Positions 15,113-21,932 of a stretch of DNA of 21,932 bases are shown here, one piece after another. Made by a program: the position numbers and the translations under genes. This DNA is from Stagnihabitans sp038231775. Its GTDB lineage: Bacteria > Pseudomonadota > Alphaproteobacteria > Rhodobacterales > Rhodobacteraceae. Where the stretch lies: assembly GCA_038231775.1 (NCBI GenBank), contig JBBRKS010000058.1:1-21932 (forward strand), written 5' to 3'. How positions within the stretch are numbered: the stretch's first letter is position 1; every line of letters begins with the position of its first letter. A model generated the notes under the pieces. That model was not told the origin of the DNA and made no database searches. It saw only the letters and a list, made by a program, of their open reading frames with translations.

Positions 15113-15142
15113 GTTGTCTAGTTGTATAGTAAACTAGACAAC
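15113..15142. promoter_or_regulatory. PhnF operator (perfect 11-bp inverted repeat) between phnF and phnG
   Basis: GTTGTCTAGTT (15113-15123) and AACTAGACAAC (15132-15142) are exact reverse complements around GTATAGTA. The central part can also be read as three abutting octamers, GTCTAGTT, GTATAGTA and AACTAGAC (15116-15139), each resembling the HutC-subfamily half pattern GT-N-TA-N-AC. A TATAGT (15125-15130) inside could be the -10 of phnG. The right arm ends only 8 bases before the phnG ATG, so a bound repressor would block initiation. Confidence 0.82.
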
Positions 15143-15150
15143 TTCACAAG

Positions 15151-15612
15151 ATGTCGGATGCCACCATGACCCCTTCGATTGCTGACCCCACACTACGCAA
15201 AAACTGGATGGGGCTGTTGGCCCGCGCCAAGCCTGCGCTGCTTGCCACCCTTGTGCCGGACCTGCCGGACCATGACCTTTTGCGCGGCCCAGAAGTTGGT
15301 GCGGTGATGGTGCGCGGGCGGGTCGGCGGCACCGGACAACCCTTCAATCTGGGGGAAATGACGGTCACCCGCTGTTCGGTTCGGGTCGGCGATGCGGTCG
15401 GCCATGCCCATGTGCAGGGCCGCGACAAGGCCCATGCGGTGCGTGCCGCGGTGCTGGATGCGCTGTTTCAGACAGAACGGGCGGATGCCTTACGCGATCA
15501 GGTTCTGGCCCCGCTTGCAGCCGAAGAAGCAGCCAGCCGCAGCAAGCGGGCCGCAAAGGCCGCTGCGACCAAAGTGGAATTCTTCACCCTCGTTCGCGGA
15601 GAAGACAAATGA
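15151..15612 (+). CDS. phnG: C-P lyase core subunit PhnG
   Basis: 153 aa, subunit of the cytoplasmic PhnGHIJ core that, with PhnI, attaches the alkylphosphonate to ribose of ATP. The sequence has the PhnG hallmarks RKNWMGLLARAKPALL near the N-terminus, FNLGEMTVTRCSVRV and GYVQ-equivalent VGHAHVQGRDKAHAVRAAVLDAL in the middle. ATG 15151 fits family length, although an ATG at 15166 is possible and neither has a good ribosome site; the operator lies immediately upstream. The stop overlaps phnH by ATGA. Confidence 0.93.
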   Translation: MSDATMTPSIADPTLRKNWMGLLARAKPALLATLVPDLPDHDLLRGPEVGAVMVRGRVGGTGQPFNLGEMTVTRCSVRVGDAVGHAHVQGRDKAHAVRAAVLDALFQTERADALRDQVLAPLAAEEAASRSKRAAKAAATKVEFFTLVRGEDK

Positions 15613-16178
15613 CACCCGACGCTTTGCTTGGCGGCTTTCAGACCGCGCCCATCCAATCCGCACGCGCCTTTCGCGCCGCATTAGAGGCGATGGCCCGCCC
15701 CGGTTCGATCTGGAGTGTTGAAGGCGCCGTACCCCCCGCCCCGATGTCGGTGGCCGCAGGCGTGCTGATCCTGACGCTGTGTGACGGGACAACGCCGCTG
15801 CATCTGGGGGCGACTTACGATCTGCCCGTGATCCGCGATTGGGTGACCTTTCACACCGGCGCACCCTTGGTTGCGGCCGAAGGTGCGGCCTTTGCCTTTG
15901 GATCATGGGCCGACCTGTCGCCGGTCAACCGCTTTGCGATTGGCCTGCCGGATTACCCGGACCGTTCGGCCACGCTGATTGTCGAGATGCCTGTCCTTGC
16001 GCCCGAAGGGATGCGCCTGCGCGGACCCGGCATTGCCGATGTGGCCCACCTGACCCTGCCGGAAACCGCCGCCTTCCGCGCCAACCGCGCCCTTTTCCCG
16101 CAAGGGTTTGACACCTACCTGACCTGTGGCAGCAGACTTGCCGGTCTGCCGCGCAGCACGATTGTGGAGGACGTCTGA
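15609..16178 (+). CDS. phnH: C-P lyase core subunit PhnH
   Basis: 189 aa, within the usual PhnH range. Recognisable family segments include the start GGFQTAPIQSARAFRAALEAMARPG, in which the ARPG is typical, then LLTLCD-like LILTLCDGTTPLHL, and the end FPQGFDTYLTCGSRLAGLPR (written in pieces; the GxDxxLxxxxxxxxLPRxT pattern). In E. coli PhnH is part of the core complex and needed for activity. It overlaps phnG by ATGA and its stop TGATG shares a base with phnI, so the subunits are made together. Confidence 0.92.
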   Translation: MTPDALLGGFQTAPIQSARAFRAALEAMARPGSIWSVEGAVPPAPMSVAAGVLILTLCDGTTPLHLGATYDLPVIRDWVTFHTGAPLVAAEGAAFAFGSWADLSPVNRFAIGLPDYPDRSATLIVEMPVLAPEGMRLRGPGIADVAHLTLPETAAFRANRALFPQGFDTYLTCGSRLAGLPRSTIVEDV

Positions 16179-17260
16179 TGTATGTCGCTGTCAAAGGGGG
16201 CGAGCGCGCCATCGACGCCGCCCACGCCTGGCTTGCCGAAGCGCGCCGGGGCGATACCGCCATCGCCGAACTGTCGGTCGGCCAAATCCGCGAGCAACTG
16301 GCTTTGGCCGTCAACCGGGTGATGGCAGAAGGGTCGCTCTATGACCCCGACCTTGCCGCTTTGGCGATCAAACAGGCGCGTGGCGATCTGATCGAGGCGA
16401 TTTTCCTGATCCGCGCCTACCGCACCACACTGCCGCGCCACGGTGTTTCAACCCTGCTGGAAACGGCGGATATGGCCGTGTGCCGCAGGATATCGGCCAC
16501 CTTCAAGGACTTGCCGGGCGGTCAGATCCTTGGGCCAACCTTTGACTACACCCACCGTCTGCTGGACTTCAAACTCGCGGCCGAGGGTTCGGTTGACCCC
16601 GCCCCGACCGCGCCCGCCGATCTTGACCCGGTGCCGCATGTGATGGCCATGCTGGGCCGCGATGACCTGATCCAAGACGAGCCTGCGGGCAATGACACCC
16701 CGCCCGACCTGACCCGCGAACCGATGGAACTGCCCGCCAGCCGTGCCCTGCGCTTGCAGGCGATCACGCGGGGCGACGAGGGGTTCATCCTGTCGATGGC
16801 CTATTCCACCCAACGCGGCTACGGGCGCACCCATGCGTTTGTGGGGGAGTTGCGGATTGGCATGGTCGCGGTGCAGATGGACATCCCGGAACTGGGCTTT
16901 TCGGTGGATATCGGAGAGATCGAGTTGACCGAATGCGAGACGGTCAACCAATTCAAAGGCTCTAAAACCGAACCGCCGCAGTTCACCCGGGGTTACGGGT
17001 TGGTGTTCGGCCAGACCGAACGCAAGGCGATCGCGATGAGCCTTGTGGACCGCGCACTCCGCTGGAAAGAACTGGGCGAAGACTTTACCGGTGCCCCCGC
17101 GCAGGATGAGGAATTCGTTCTGATGCACGCCGACAACATTCAGGCGACCGGCTTTCTGGAACACATCAAACTGCCGCACTACGTTGATTTTCAAGCGGAA
17201 CTGGAACTGGTGCGCCACTTGCGCCGAGAGGCCCTCGCCCGGCAGGAGGCTGCAGAATGA
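16178..17260 (+). CDS. phnI: C-P lyase subunit PhnI (phosphonate ribosyltransferase component)
   Basis: 360 aa, close to the E. coli length (354). PhnI, aided by PhnG, PhnH and PhnL, displaces adenine from ATP to give ribose 1-alkylphosphonate 5-triphosphate. It opens with MYVAVKGGERAIDAAHAWL, characteristic of PhnI, and carries FLIRAYRTTLPR, the AYSTQRGYGRTHAFVGELR-type block, and the C-terminal HADNIQATGFLEHIKLPHYV. The start shares the TGATG junction with phnH; the stop overlaps phnJ by ATGA. No damage seen. Confidence 0.95.
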   Translation: MYVAVKGGERAIDAAHAWLAEARRGDTAIAELSVGQIREQLALAVNRVMAEGSLYDPDLAALAIKQARGDLIEAIFLIRAYRTTLPRHGVSTLLETADMAVCRRISATFKDLPGGQILGPTFDYTHRLLDFKLAAEGSVDPAPTAPADLDPVPHVMAMLGRDDLIQDEPAGNDTPPDLTREPMELPASRALRLQAITRGDEGFILSMAYSTQRGYGRTHAFVGELRIGMVAVQMDIPELGFSVDIGEIELTECETVNQFKGSKTEPPQFTRGYGLVFGQTERKAIAMSLVDRALRWKELGEDFTGAPAQDEEFVLMHADNIQATGFLEHIKLPHYVDFQAELELVRHLRREALARQEAAE

Positions 17261-18144
17261 TGACCGCGACGACTGCGATGACCGACTATAACTTTGCCTA
17301 TCTGGATGAACAGACCAAGCGGATGATCCGCCGCGCCATTCTGAAAGGGATTGCGATCCCCGGCTATCAGGTGCCGTTTGCCAGCCGTGAAATGCCGATG
17401 CCCTACGGCTGGGGCACGGGTGGGGTGCAGGTCACGGCGGCCTGTCTGGTGCCGGAAGACCGGCTGAAGGTGATTGACCAAGGTGCCGATGACACGACCA
17501 ACGCCGTGTCGATCCGGCGATTCTTTCAGCGCACGGCAGGGGTTGCGGTGACGGAAGCCACGTCTGACGCCACGGTGATACAGACCCGCCACCGGATCCC
17601 CGAAACCCCGCTGCATGAGGGGCAAATTCTGGTCTATCAGGTGCCGATCCCGGAGCCGTTGCGCTTTCTGGAACCGCGCGAGACCGAAACCCGCAAGATG
17701 CACGAGCTAGAGGAATACGGCCTGATCCACGTCAAACTTTACGAAGACATCGCCCGGCACGGCCAGATCGCCACCGCCTACGCCTATCCGGTCAAGGTCG
17801 AGGACCGCTATGTGATGGACCCCTCGCCGATCCCAAAGTTTGACAACCCCAAACTGTCGGGCAACCCGGCGATCCAGTTGTTCGGCGCAGGACGTGAACA
17901 GCGGATTTATGCGCTGCCGCCCTACACCGAAGCGGTTTCGCTGGATTTTGAAGATCACCCTTTCGTCGCCTCGAAGGCTGATCACGATTGCGATTTGTGT
18001 GGCGCTGCAAACAGCTACCTCGACGAGGTGATCACCGACAATCACGGTGCCAGGATGTTTGTGTGTTCCGACACCGATTTCTGCAGGGTTCGGCGTGAGG
18101 ATGGCTATGCCGGGCGGCTTGGTGCGTCACAGGGAGATCAATGA
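17257..18144 (+). CDS. phnJ: Carbon-phosphorus lyase PhnJ (radical SAM)
   Basis: 295 aa, the enzyme that breaks the C-P bond using a 4Fe-4S cluster and SAM, releasing the hydrocarbon and ribosyl 1,2-cyclic phosphate 5-phosphate. The cysteines are C245, C248, C270 and C276 (CDLCG then VCSDTDFC), the same spacing as E. coli C241/C244/C266/C272. The glycyl-radical Gly (E. coli G32) is G36 in AIPGYQVPF. The strongly conserved opening YNFAYLDEQTKRMIRRAILK is present. All catalytic parts are intact, so an active lyase is predicted. Starts and ends in ATGA overlaps with phnI and phnK. Confidence 0.97.
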   Translation: MMTATTAMTDYNFAYLDEQTKRMIRRAILKGIAIPGYQVPFASREMPMPYGWGTGGVQVTAACLVPEDRLKVIDQGADDTTNAVSIRRFFQRTAGVAVTEATSDATVIQTRHRIPETPLHEGQILVYQVPIPEPLRFLEPRETETRKMHELEEYGLIHVKLYEDIARHGQIATAYAYPVKVEDRYVMDPSPIPKFDNPKLSGNPAIQLFGAGREQRIYALPPYTEAVSLDFEDHPFVASKADHDCDLCGAANSYLDEVITDNHGARMFVCSDTDFCRVRREDGYAGRLGASQGDQ

Positions 18145-18926
18145 TGTTGGATGCTTCGATATCTCCGCTTTTGTCGGTGCAAAACCTGTCCAAATTCTAC
18201 GGCGCGCGGATCGGCTGCAAGGCAATCTCGTTCGACCTTTACCCAGGTGAGGTTCTTGGGATCGTGGGCGAAAGCGGGTCGGGCAAGTCAACCTTGCTGT
18301 CGTGTCTGGCAGGGCACCTTGCGCCCGATACCGGCAAGGTGATTTTTGCCACCGCCCAAGGCCCCAAGGACACCGTCCTGATGGCAGAGGCTGACCGGCG
18401 CAGACTGGCGCGGACCGATTGGGCTTTTGTCCATCAAAATCCGCGGGATGGCCTGCGGATGGGTGTGTCAGCCGGCGGCAATGTCGGCGAACGGCTGATG
18501 GCCGTGGGCGCGCGGCACTACGGCGATATCCGAACACAGGCGGTCGATTGGCTGGGCCGGGTCGAGATTGCAGCCGACAGGGTCGACGACCGCCCTTCGG
18601 CCTTTTCGGGTGGCATGCAGCAGCGTTTGCAGATTGCGCGCAACCTTGTGACCGGGCCACGGCTGGTGTTCATGGACGAGCCGACTGGGGGTCTTGATGT
18701 GTCGGTTCAGGCGCGTTTGCTGGATTTGTTGCGCGGTTTGGTGCGGCAGATGGGGCTTTCGGCGATCATCGTGACGCATGATCTGGCGGTGGTCCGGCTG
18801 TTGGCTGACCGTCTGATGGTGATGAAAGACGGCCATGTGGTGGAACAGGGCCTGACCGATCAGGTGCTGGATGACCCGCAGCACGCCTATACCCAGCTTC
18901 TGGTCTCTTCGGTCTTGCAGGTGTGA
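18141..18926 (+). CDS. phnK: C-P lyase accessory ABC-type ATPase PhnK
   Basis: 261 aa. An ABC ATPase without a permease partner; in E. coli PhnK docks on PhnJ of the core complex. Walker A GESGSGKST (43-51), signature FSGGMQQRLQIARNL, Walker B LVFMDEPTGGLDVSVQ and switch His VTHDLAVVRLLADR are present, and the oligopeptide-transporter-like VHQNPRDGLRM Q-loop is typical of PhnK. Start ATG overlaps the phnJ stop (ATGATG); one base separates its stop from phnL. Confidence 0.94.
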   Translation: MMLDASISPLLSVQNLSKFYGARIGCKAISFDLYPGEVLGIVGESGSGKSTLLSCLAGHLAPDTGKVIFATAQGPKDTVLMAEADRRRLARTDWAFVHQNPRDGLRMGVSAGGNVGERLMAVGARHYGDIRTQAVDWLGRVEIAADRVDDRPSAFSGGMQQRLQIARNLVTGPRLVFMDEPTGGLDVSVQARLLDLLRGLVRQMGLSAIIVTHDLAVVRLLADRLMVMKDGHVVEQGLTDQVLDDPQHAYTQLLVSSVLQV

Positions 18927-18927
18927 C

Positions 18928-19611
18928 ATGATCCAAATCTCTAATCTTTCCAAAAGCTTCACCCTGCACAACCAAGGCGCTGCGGTCATTCCCGTGATGA
19001 TGGGGGCGCAATTGTCGGTGGCCCCGGGTGAGTGTCTGGGGCTGGTCGGCGCGTCGGGTTCGGGCAAGTCAACCCTGATGCGGCTGATCTGGGGGAACTA
19101 TCTTGCTGCCTCGGGGTCCATCATGGTGGGCAACGTCGATGTGGCCAAAGCCGCCCCGCGTGAGATTATTGCGTTGCGGCGTGGCACGCTGGGGTATGTC
19201 AGCCAGTTTCTGCGGGTGGTGCCACGGGTGCCAACGTTGGACGTGGTGGCAGAACCGCTGCTGACGCTGGGTGTGCCGGTTGAGGAGGCGCGCATCAGGG
19301 CTGCCAACCTGTTGGCACAGTTGAACATTCCCGAACGGCTTTGGGCCTTGTCGCCCACTACGTTTTCGGGCGGCGAACAGCAGCGCGTCAACATCGCACG
19401 CGGCTTTGTGCACCCCTGTCCCGCCCTGTTGCTGGACGAACCAACCGCGAGCCTTGATGCCGTCAACCGCGAGGTCGTGCTGACCCTGATTGAGGGCGCA
19501 AAGGCGCGCGGCGCTGCCATCATCGGGATTTTCCACGACGAGACGGCGCGGGCACGGCTGTGTGACCGGGTGGTTGACGTGACGCAGTTCACCCCGGGGG
19601 CTGCGGCGTGA
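18928..19611 (+). CDS. phnL: C-P lyase accessory ABC-type ATPase PhnL
   Basis: 227 aa, standard PhnL length. Walker A GASGSGKST (41-49), Q-loop YVSQFLRVVPRV (characteristic of PhnL), signature FSGGEQQRVNIARGF, Walker B LLLDEPTASLDAVN and switch His GIFHDETAR are visible. Needed with PhnGHI for the ribosyl transfer; it also binds the core together with PhnK. ATG 18928 was chosen as it follows the phnK stop by one base and matches family starts. Its stop overlaps phnN as GTGA. Confidence 0.94.
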   Translation: MIQISNLSKSFTLHNQGAAVIPVMMGAQLSVAPGECLGLVGASGSGKSTLMRLIWGNYLAASGSIMVGNVDVAKAAPREIIALRRGTLGYVSQFLRVVPRVPTLDVVAEPLLTLGVPVEEARIRAANLLAQLNIPERLWALSPTTFSGGEQQRVNIARGFVHPCPALLLDEPTASLDAVNREVVLTLIEGAKARGAAIIGIFHDETARARLCDRVVDVTQFTPGAAA

Positions 19612-20147
19612 CGGGGCGGGTTTTTGCCGTCGTGGGCCCCTCTGGTGCGGGCAAGGATACGCTGTTGGCCGGGGCCATCGCAGCCTCGCCCACCCTGCAT
19701 TGGGCGCGTCGCACGATTTCACGGCCAGAGGCTGCGGGCGGTGAACCGTTTGAAGGGGTGACCGGACAAGAGTTTGAATTCCTGTACAAATCCGGGGTGT
19801 TCGCGCTCGACTGGCGCGCGCACGGGCTGTCCTACGGCATCCGCAAGGTGGAATTTGACGGCAGGACCCGGGGCATTGACGTGCTGTTCAACGGGTCGCG
19901 CGCAGCACTGGCGCAGGCGTTGGCGTTGTTCCCGGACCTGACGGTGGTGCGGATCAGCGCCCCATCAAAAGTGTTGGCTGAACGGCTGGCGGCACGCGGG
20001 CGTGAGACGGTGGCAGAAATTGAGGCGCGTCTGGCGCGGGCGTCTTACGAGGTGCCGGACGGCCTGCCGGTGATCGACATTGCCAACGATTCCTCGCCCT
20101 TGGTGGGGGTCGGGCGGCTTTTGGCAGCGCTTCAGGCGAGGGGGTAG
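19608..20147 (+). CDS. phnN: Ribose 1,5-bisphosphate phosphokinase PhnN
   Basis: 179 aa kinase that phosphorylates ribose 1,5-bisphosphate to PRPP, the last step of the C-P lyase pathway. P-loop GPSGAGKDT (10-18) is the form typical of PhnN and guanylate-kinase-like folds; the family block RRTISRPEAAGGEPFEGV follows, then YGIRKVEFDG and NGSRAALAQA. It begins at GTG 19608 overlapping the phnL stop. Its last 16 bases overlap, tail to tail, the end of the DUF1045 gene on the other strand. Confidence 0.94.
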   Translation: MTGRVFAVVGPSGAGKDTLLAGAIAASPTLHWARRTISRPEAAGGEPFEGVTGQEFEFLYKSGVFALDWRAHGLSYGIRKVEFDGRTRGIDVLFNGSRAALAQALALFPDLTVVRISAPSKVLAERLAARGRETVAEIEARLARASYEVPDGLPVIDIANDSSPLVGVGRLLAALQARG

Positions 20148-20809
20148 CGGTGCAGCAGGTGGAAACGGCCATCCTCGGCCTCGCCAAACAGGCACAGGTC
20201 CGACAGGCGGAACGGGCGTGGCACCACGTTTGCAAAATGCGCCTCGGCCAGGGGGCGCAGGGCGGCCTGATCCTGCGGTGTGACATTTCCCGACAGGGTC
20301 AGGTGGAAGCGGAACTCTTCCATCACGTAGGGATAGCCGTATTCGGCCAGCAAGTCGCGCTGGCGCGGGCTCAGGCAGTTCGGGCGACGGCGAGCGATTT
20401 CAGCCTCGGACAAAGGGGCGCGCAGGGGATCAAGGATCGCCACCACCTCGGCGGCAAGGTCAGTCAAGGCAGCGGTATCGCCCTGCGGGACAAGGGCCAA
20501 AAACCCCTCCAAATCAAGGAATTGCAGGCCCTGCATCTGGATCGCAGGCAGGCGTTTGGCCGTGTCTGCAACAGCGTCGCGAAGCGTGTCAAACTCCACC
20601 CCGTCGGCCAACCGAAACGGCGGTTTGATCGTGCCGTGAAAGCCGTATTTGCGCGGATCGGCTGTCAGGGCGGCCAGATCCAGCCCCAGATCGGGCTGTG
20701 CGACCTGCGTGCCAGTCGCAGGGTCCCAGCCCAGCCAGCTTGCGGCGGCATCGGCAAAAGGCCCGGGTTCGGGCGCATAGTAGACGGCGTAACGTTTGAT
20801 CTTTTCCAT
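20132..20809 (-). CDS. DUF1045 phosphonate-operon protein, 2H-phosphoesterase-like
   Basis: 225 aa, cytoplasmic. Two H-x-T motifs mark the 2H phosphoesterase fold: FHGTIKPPF (H58, T60) and FHLTLSG (H169, T171). It opens KRYAVYYAPEPGPFADAAASWLGWD, typical of the phosphonate-operon group (TIGRFAM-type DUF1045). 2H enzymes act on cyclic and 2',5'-phosphodiesters, so it may open the 5-phosphoribosyl 1,2-cyclic phosphate made by PhnJ, the job of PhnP, which is absent from this window. That role is inference. It converges on phnN with a 16-base overlap, and its start is 86 bases from the divergent phnM. Confidence 0.88.
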   Translation of the reverse strand: MEKIKRYAVYYAPEPGPFADAAASWLGWDPATGTQVAQPDLGLDLAALTADPRKYGFHGTIKPPFRLADGVEFDTLRDAVADTAKRLPAIQMQGLQFLDLEGFLALVPQGDTAALTDLAAEVVAILDPLRAPLSEAEIARRRPNCLSPRQRDLLAEYGYPYVMEEFRFHLTLSGNVTPQDQAALRPLAEAHFANVVPRPFRLSDLCLFGEAEDGRFHLLHRYPLA

Positions 20810-20830
20810 AGCGCCCCGGGTAACTTGGCT

Positions 20831-20848
20831 GTGTCACACCTGTGTGAC
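20831..20848. promoter_or_regulatory. Inverted repeat / possible weak Pho box between DUF1045 gene and phnM
   Basis: GTCACAC (20833-20839) and GTGTGAC (20842-20848) are perfect reverse complements with a 2-base centre, too tight for a hairpin, so a protein-binding site is likelier. On the plus strand GTGTCAC (20831-20837) and GTGTGAC (20842-20848) also sit 11 bp apart and match the PhoB half-site at 5 and 4 of 7 positions. The site is central to the 86-base divergent promoter region. Confidence 0.4.
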
Positions 20849-20895
20849 GCAGCGGGTTCAGGGGTTCAAGTCCATCCAACCTTAAGGCCCACCGC

Positions 20896-21932
20896 ATGAC
20901 CGAAACGATCCTTGCCAATGCCAAACTTGTGCTGCCCGATGAGGTGTTTACCGGCTCGCTGCGCCTGTCACAGGGCCGTATTGCGGCGATTGACCGGGGC
21001 GCTGGGGTGCCTTTGGGGTCCATCGACTGTGACGGCGATCTGGTGCTGCCGGGTATGATTGAACTGCATACCGACAACCTGGAACGTCATATCGAACCGC
21101 GTCCCAAGGTGCAATTTCCCCATGTCGGGGCGATTCTGGCGCATGATGGAGAACTGGCCTCAACCGGGATCACCACGGTGTTTGATGCCCTGCGCGTCGG
21201 GTCGATCGTATCGAAACAAAAGGCGAGCTACGGCGAATATGCCCGTACGCTTGCCAATGAAATCATCAGCTTGCGGCATCGCGGCGCCTTGCGGATCAAC
21301 CATCTTCTGCACCTGCGCGCCGAGGTGTGCTCTGAGACGCTGATCGAGGAATTGACCAAGTTTGGCCCCGACGATGGCATCGGAATCGTCAGCCTGATGG
21401 ACCACACGCCGGGTCAGCGCCAATTCCGCGACCTTACCCAGTTGCGCCACTATGTGCGCGGCAAACACGGGTTGAGCGAGGAAGATTTCCTGATCCACGT
21501 CGCGACACAGCAGGCTTTGTCGGACAAGTTCGGCGCAGCGCACGAGGCTGCGGCGGTGAGCGAGGCGCGCCGGTTTGGCGCGGCCTTGGCCAGCCATGAT
21601 GACACGACGGCGGGTCAGGTCGCGGTCTCGTCCGGGCACGGCGTGACATTTGCCGAGTTTCCCACCACGGTAGAGGCGGCAGAAGCCTGCCGTATCAAGG
21701 GCATACGGGTCATGATGGGCGCACCCAACCTGATCAGGGGCGGGTCACATTCCGGCAATGTCGCGGCCAAGGATCTGGCGCAGATGGGTCTTTTGGACAT
21801 TCTGTCGTCAGATTATGTCCCGGCGGCCCTGCTGTCTGCCGCGCTGATGCTGGGCGATCTGTGGGGTGATCTGCCACGCGGCGTGGCCACGGTGACCAGC
21901 GCCCCGGCTGCGGCCACCGGACTTTCCGACCG
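20896..21932 (+). CDS. phnM: Alpha-D-ribose 1-alkylphosphonate 5-triphosphate diphosphatase PhnM (canonical; 3' end cut by window)
   Basis: 345 complete codons are visible, open to the window edge; E. coli PhnM has about 378. It removes pyrophosphate from the ribosyl 5-triphosphate intermediate before PhnJ acts. Canonical features are LPGMIELHTDNLERHIEPRP, LMDHTPGQRQFRDL, ASHDDTT, AEFPTT and MGAPNLIRGGSHSGNVAAKDL followed by LLDILSSDYVPAAL, all near-identical in style to E. coli. ATG 20896 has AAGG 8 bases upstream. Placed divergently from the DUF1045 gene. Partial only because of the window boundary. Confidence 0.95.
   Translation, partial: MTETILANAKLVLPDEVFTGSLRLSQGRIAAIDRGAGVPLGSIDCDGDLVLPGMIELHTDNLERHIEPRPKVQFPHVGAILAHDGELASTGITTVFDALRVGSIVSKQKASYGEYARTLANEIISLRHRGALRINHLLHLRAEVCSETLIEELTKFGPDDGIGIVSLMDHTPGQRQFRDLTQLRHYVRGKHGLSEEDFLIHVATQQALSDKFGAAHEAAAVSEARRFGAALASHDDTTAGQVAVSSGHGVTFAEFPTTVEAAEACRIKGIRVMMGAPNLIRGGSHSGNVAAKDLAQMGLLDILSSDYVPAALLSAALMLGDLWGDLPRGVATVTSAPAAATGLSD

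Noticed and set aside
1..21932. Mobile elements, CRISPR arrays, prophage or toxin-antitoxin genes
   Set aside because: Looked for transposases, integrases, regular repeats and small paired genes; none seen, and the gene content is coherent and co-oriented.

Overview
The window (about 22 kb) reads as the chromosome of a high-GC alphaproteobacterium, most likely Rhodobacterales (roseobacter/Rhodobacter type). The grounds are the gene order, the compact co-oriented operons with start/stop overlaps, the GC-rich third positions, and the pairing of a two-permease PhnCDE transporter with a GntR-type PhnF and a DUF1045 protein. This placement is inferred from style and content; no marker gene was compared. 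The last gene runs off the right edge.

Layout. (1) 74-868 (-) is an RlmB-type 23S rRNA 2'-O-methyltransferase, divergent from a tRNA-Tyr(GUA) gene at 998-1081 with its own promoter. (2) 1294-6567 (+) is an operon for a solute-binding protein with a Tat-like signal, two permeases, an ATPase with a frameshifted C-terminus, and a cytoplasmic PHP-type (CehA/McbA-like) hydrolase. Four 7-bp Pho-box units at exact 11-bp spacing precede it. (3) 6718-7563 (-) is a glycerophosphodiester phosphodiesterase (GDPD); just beyond its 3' end lies what looks like the tail of a second, divergent GDPD. (4) 7739-12405 (+) is the phosphonate importer phnC-phnD-phnE-phnE plus a hexapeptide-repeat acyltransferase, again behind a Pho box. 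(5) 12496-15066 (-) holds a GNAT acetyltransferase, a divergent PhnM paralogue and the regulator PhnF. (6) 15151-20147 (+) is the C-P lyase core phnGHIJKL plus phnN, led by a 30-bp PhnF operator. (7) 20132-20809 (-) is a DUF1045 2H-phosphoesterase-like protein, and 20896 to the edge (+) is the canonical phnM.

How it works together. The window is an organophosphorus scavenging island. PhnCDE imports phosphonates. PhnGHIJKL, PhnM and PhnN carry the alkylphosphonate through ribosyl-triphosphate and cyclic-phosphate intermediates to PRPP. No PhnP is seen here, and the DUF1045 protein (or the PHP protein) is a reasonable stand-in. The first transporter with the PHP hydrolase and GDPD looks like a parallel route for phosphodiesters or another P-ester. 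Regulation seems split: both transporter units carry Pho boxes (phosphate starvation), whereas the C-P lyase operon carries a PhnF operator and no convincing Pho box.

Most worth a second look: the C7-tract frameshift in the ATPase, the Pho-boxed ABC/PHP/GDPD module as a possibly undescribed phosphoester uptake system, the GDPD remnant, the 2H protein as a PhnP replacement, the two PhnM types, and the three-octamer PhnF operator. No insertion sequences, CRISPR arrays or rRNA were seen. No gene-free stretch exceeds 300 bases.
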